Positions 61,082-64,000 of a stretch of DNA of 64,000 nucleotides are shown here, in pieces. How positions within the stretch are numbered: position 1 is the stretch's first letter; each line of letters starts with the position of its first letter. Made by a program: the position numbers and the translations under genes. Source of the DNA: Nymphalis io (taxonomy: Eukaryota > Arthropoda > Insecta > Lepidoptera > Nymphalidae); assembly GCF_905147045.1 (NCBI RefSeq), contig NC_065918.1:14012001-14076000 (forward strand), written 5' to 3'. The notes beneath the pieces were generated by a model that did not search any database, was not told where the DNA came from, and worked only from the letters and a program-made list of their open reading frames with translations.

Positions 61082-62121
61082 TCTTAGATCTATCTCACTC
61101 TTTCTTTTGCGTATCAATGATATGCTCTCCCTTGGGAACATACATTGCTATGCAGACGATAGTACAGTGCATGGTGGATACCACGGACGCGCAGTGGCTG
61201 GGCGGGCGGAAACTGAGAAGAGGCGGGAGAATCTTGTCATTGAACTCGATAGGACGTTAGAGCTCATCGCCAAATGGGGCTCTGATAATCTTGTTGAGTT
61301 TAATGCCAAGAAAACACAGGTATGCGCTCTCACGGCGAAAAAGTCAACATTTTCCCCTCTTCCCTCCCTCTGTGGTACTCCGCTGGTGATGCAAAGCAAA
61401 ATCGCCATGCTGGGGATTGACGTTCGCTGCGACCTTAGTCCAAGGGATTACATCGAGGCTGTTATAAAAACAGCTTCACGGAAACTCGGAGTTCTGAACA
61501 AGGTGCGGCGATTTTTCACGCCACAACAACTGTGCTTGCTGTACAAAACACAGGTACGGTCTTGCGTGGAATATTGCTCGCACCTTTGGGATGGCTCCGC
61601 TAAGTACCTACTTGAGGCCTTGGACCGGTTGCAGCGACGTGCCGTACGCATTATTGGCGACGTAAAGGTCACAAACACCCTTGAACCTTTACAATTGCGT
61701 CGTGAGATAGCAGCACTGAGCGCTTTCTATCGACTGTATCACGGCGAGTGCTCTGAGGAATTATTCTCTCTAATTCCCGCTTCCCCCTTCCTTCTTAAGT
61801 CCACGCGAGCTGGTTCTCGATGTCACCGCCTAACTGTGACATCAATTCCATCGCGAACAAAGAAATTTGGCAACTCCTTTCTTTGTCGCACTTCCAAAAA
61901 ATGGAATTCCTTACCAGCTCACGTGTTCCCCTCCTCTTACAACCCGGGTTCCTTCAAACGAGGCGTGAAGAGGCATCTTGCGGGCCGGCAAGGCGAAGGC
62001 GGCTAGTGCAGAACGTTTTTCCCGTCTGTACTGGCCGTCGTCGCGTTTGGACTCTACTACCACTTACCATCAGGTGGAGTAGAGTCATTTGCCCTCCCGG
62101 CGAATAAAAAAAAAAAAAAAA
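61082..62121 (+). mobile_element. 5'-truncated Jockey-clade non-LTR retrotransposon nested in the RTE element
   Basis: About 1,040 bp. An open frame runs to the stop at 62006, followed by a GC-rich 3' UTR of about 100 bp and an A-run (62106-62121). The protein starts within the reverse-transcriptase palm. FLLRINDML and the catalytic YADD box (residues HCYADDST) are near the start, followed by the thumb/connection region with RFFTPQQLCLLYKTQVRSCV, SHLWDG and RLQRRAVRIIGD, ending FKRGVKRHLAGRQGEGG. These strings are typical of Jockey-like polymerases of Lepidoptera. The remaining frame has no internal stop, suggesting a fairly recent insertion. The endonuclease and N-terminal RT are missing, so it cannot be autonomous. 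It sits in the same orientation as the host element. Confidence 0.9.
61083..62006 (+). pseudogene. Jockey reverse transcriptase, C-terminal fragment
   Basis: This is the coding part of the truncated Jockey element, with no start codon of its own. It carries one complete RT catalytic box (YADD) but lacks the upstream palm motif with the first catalytic aspartate, so it is not functional. Frames on the minus strand across it and the overlapping plus frame at 61820-62107 are shadows. Confidence 0.88.
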
Positions 62122-63533
62122 GGAATCACAACAGAGTTGCTTAAGGCAGGCGGGACTCCGGTCCTGAAAGAGCTAGCAAGCCTCTTTAATTCCGTCATCC
62201 AACATGGCAAGACCCCGGAAACGTGGAGCGGGAGTGAGGTGGTACTGTTTTTCAAGAAAGGTGATAAAACCCTCTTGAAAAACTATAGACCAATCTCCCT
62301 CCTGAGTCACGTGTATAAGCTGTTCTCAAGAGTCGTCACGAACCGTCTCGCCAGACGACTTGACGAGTTCCAGCCCCCAGAGCAAGCCGGCTTTCGATCA
62401 GGCTACAGCACCGTGAACCACATCCATACTGTTCGGCATATTGTGCAGAAGACCGAAGAGTACAATCAGCATTTGTGGACTACGAGAAAGCCTTCGACTC
62501 CATCGAAACCATATCATACAACCATAGATGTCATATCGATTGGAGATATATCGAGGTACTGAGATGTCTGTACAACGCCGCTACAATGACTGTCCACATC
62601 CAGGACTGTAAGACGAAGGCGATCCAACTGCGCAGAGGGGTGAGACAGGGGGATGTAATATCCCCGAAACTGTTCACCAACGCGTTGGAAGAAGTTTTCA
62701 AAACTCTGGATTGGACTAGGTATGGAGTCAATGTAAACGGCGAGTACATCTCACACCTACGATTTGCCGACGATATCGTCATCATAGCAGAGTCGCTGGA
62801 ACAACTCACTGAAATGCTGCGTAGCCTAGGCGAGTCTTCCCGGTGTGTCGGTCTCGGTATGAACTTGTACAAGACCAAGGTCATGTTCAATAGGCATGTC
62901 GTGCCAGGACCGATATACGTCGAGGAGAAACCTCTCGAAGTTGTTAGTGAATATACCTACCTAGGACAGATAATACAAGTCGGTAGGAACAACTTCGAGA
63001 AGGAAGCCGATCGAAGAATTCGCTTGGGATGGGCAGCATTTGGCAACCTTCGTCAAGTCCTCAAGTCGTCTATACCGCAATGTTTGAAGACGAAAGTCTT
63101 CAACCAATGCGTCTTACCTGCCATGACATACGGTGCCGAAACGTGGACACTAACTGCGGGACTAGTCCACAAATTCAAAGTCGCTCAGCGTGCTATGGAG
63201 CGAGCTATGCTCGGAGTATCTTTGAAGGATAAGATCAGAAATGAGATTATCCGGAAAAGAACCGGAGTCACCGACATAGCTTGCAAAATTAGCAGGCTGA
63301 AGTGGCAGTGGGCTGGTCACGTATGTCGTAGGACCGATGGCCGTTGGAGCAGACGGGTCCTAGAGTGGAGACCGCGAATCGGCAAGCGCAGCGTAGGGCG
63401 CCCTCCAGCCAGGTGGACCGACGACCTTAAGAAGGTGGCGGGCACCAACTGGATGCGGAAGGCGGAGGACAGGGAGCTTTGGCGCACCTTGGGAGAGGCC
63501 TATGTTCAGCAGTGGACAACGATTGGCTGTTGA
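62122..63533 (+). pseudogene. RTE-clade reverse transcriptase, C-terminal two thirds, frameshifted
   Basis: Resumes the RTE frame with GITTELLKAGG, then FFKKGDKTLLKNYRPISLL, EQAGFRSGYST and, after a break, VDYEKAFDSIE, the palm motif with the first catalytic Asp. Next come RRGVRQGDVISPKLF, the FADDIVIIAES box with the catalytic Asp pair, FNQCVLPAMTYGAETW, RAMERAMLG and the C-terminal [16 protein letters not shown]. At about 62470 the frame shifts from the 62089 frame to the 62475 frame, best explained by a small deletion just before AFVDYEKAF. Another small loss follows ETISYN. The catalytic boxes survive, but the protein cannot be made in one piece. Confidence 0.9.
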
Positions 63534-63550
63534 TTGATTGATTGATTGAT
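63531..63550 (+). repeat. (TGAT)n tail of the RTE element
   Basis: Five TGAT units end the element instead of poly-A, as expected for RTE-type retrotransposons. The stop codon (63531-63533) is the first three bases of the repeat, so the 3' UTR is essentially absent. Confidence 0.9.
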
Positions 63551-64000
63551 ATACTCATTTAAGTCCTCGATTTAAATAATTTATATTACCTATTTGTGAT
63601 CAGCTCGAAGTCTTGTTGAATGAATTTGGATTGGAGTCTCATAAATAAAAATATAAAAACAAAATCTTTCTATCTTAATCACTAATAGTATTTAAGACTA
63701 TAAAGTGACAATCATACATACAAATATATTAATTTCAGGTTCATTATAAGTTGTTACTAGTATATAAAACTTTTATAACAAACATATTTAATAAATTTCG
63801 TTCTGATCATTACGCATTACCTTATTGCATACAATACACACAGTAATTAGATTTTCAGAAATTTAAAACTAAGTTTTATTGACTAGGAGACTGTAATAGA
63901 AAAATCCAAGTCATTTGTTACAAGTAATGCGACCTCATAGCGACGAATTAGTTAATGAAACAGAAATAATGGTGATAGAGCTGGTTGTTGGGTCGTAATC

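Larger units (their letters stand above)
58242..64000 (-). other. NOS1AP 5' intron, incomplete in the window
   Basis: Upstream of the first visible PTB exon. Contains a family A copy, a family E copy and the nested retrotransposon (60820-63550). I looked for the expected upstream exon, ending in a Phe-Glu-Ala-Lys type motif, and found none. 59520-60600 and 63551-64000 are AT-rich with nothing recognised. Confidence 0.6.

Noticed and set aside
61148..61678. Two minus-strand ORFs of 86 and 76 codons
   Set aside because: Shadows of the Jockey reverse-transcriptase frame.
62531..62890. 119-codon minus ORF
   Set aside because: Shadow of the RTE reverse-transcriptase frame on the plus strand.
1..64000. 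CRISPR arrays, bacterial-type operons, viral integrations
   Set aside because: No regularly spaced direct repeats, ribosome binding sites or viral protein motifs were seen. The repeats are dispersed eukaryotic elements.

Overview
The window is AT-rich animal genomic DNA from a moth or butterfly. Evidence for this is long introns with GT-AG borders and no densely coding stretch. Short interspersed repeats of types familiar from lepidopteran genomes occur many times, with RTE, Jockey and Helitron remnants. A nymphalid butterfly would fit the repeat types, but that is inference. There is no operon, CRISPR array, rRNA gene or convincing tRNA gene. All host exons I can support lie on the minus strand and appear to belong to one gene, the insect homologue of NOS1AP (CAPON, the nitric-oxide-synthase-1 adaptor protein). 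In transcription order the exons are 58241-58170, 54180-54079, 47791-47603, 15482-15329, 7082-6943 and 403-167. They encode the phosphotyrosine-binding (PTB) domain from its first strand, a linker with a proline run, and a coiled-coil segment. The 5' exon(s) lie beyond 64000 and the 3' exon(s) before 1. The 32-kb intron that splits the PTB domain contains a 213-codon exon (35971-35333) with its own ATG, an in-frame stop upstream, a GC-rich upstream region and a strong donor. It looks like an alternative first exon giving an isoform without most of the PTB domain. 

Layout: 1-7.1 kb, coiled-coil and proline-rich exons with an intron between them. 7.1-15.3 kb, repeat-bearing intron. 15.3-15.5 kb, last PTB exon. 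15.5-47.6 kb, the long intron, with a Helitron remnant and tandem units (20.9-22.0 kb), a 211-bp near-identical duplication (26.7/27.7 kb), a perfect 28-bp inverted repeat (30.9 kb), the alternative first exon (35.3-36.0 kb) and an RTE fragment (43 kb). 47.6-58.2 kb, the three upstream PTB exons. 58.2-64 kb, intron of the same gene carrying an RTE-clade retrotransposon interrupted by a 5'-truncated Jockey-clade element. 

Scattered everywhere are copies of several short repeat families, called here A (non-tRNA, poly-A tailed), B, C and D (tRNA-derived SINE-like), E (short element with inverted ends), F (about 80 bp, three copies) and G (tandem unit of about 185 bp). The family letters are mine. 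I found no convincing new biological system. The most useful observations are the internal first exon of the NOS1AP homologue and the nested retrotransposon.
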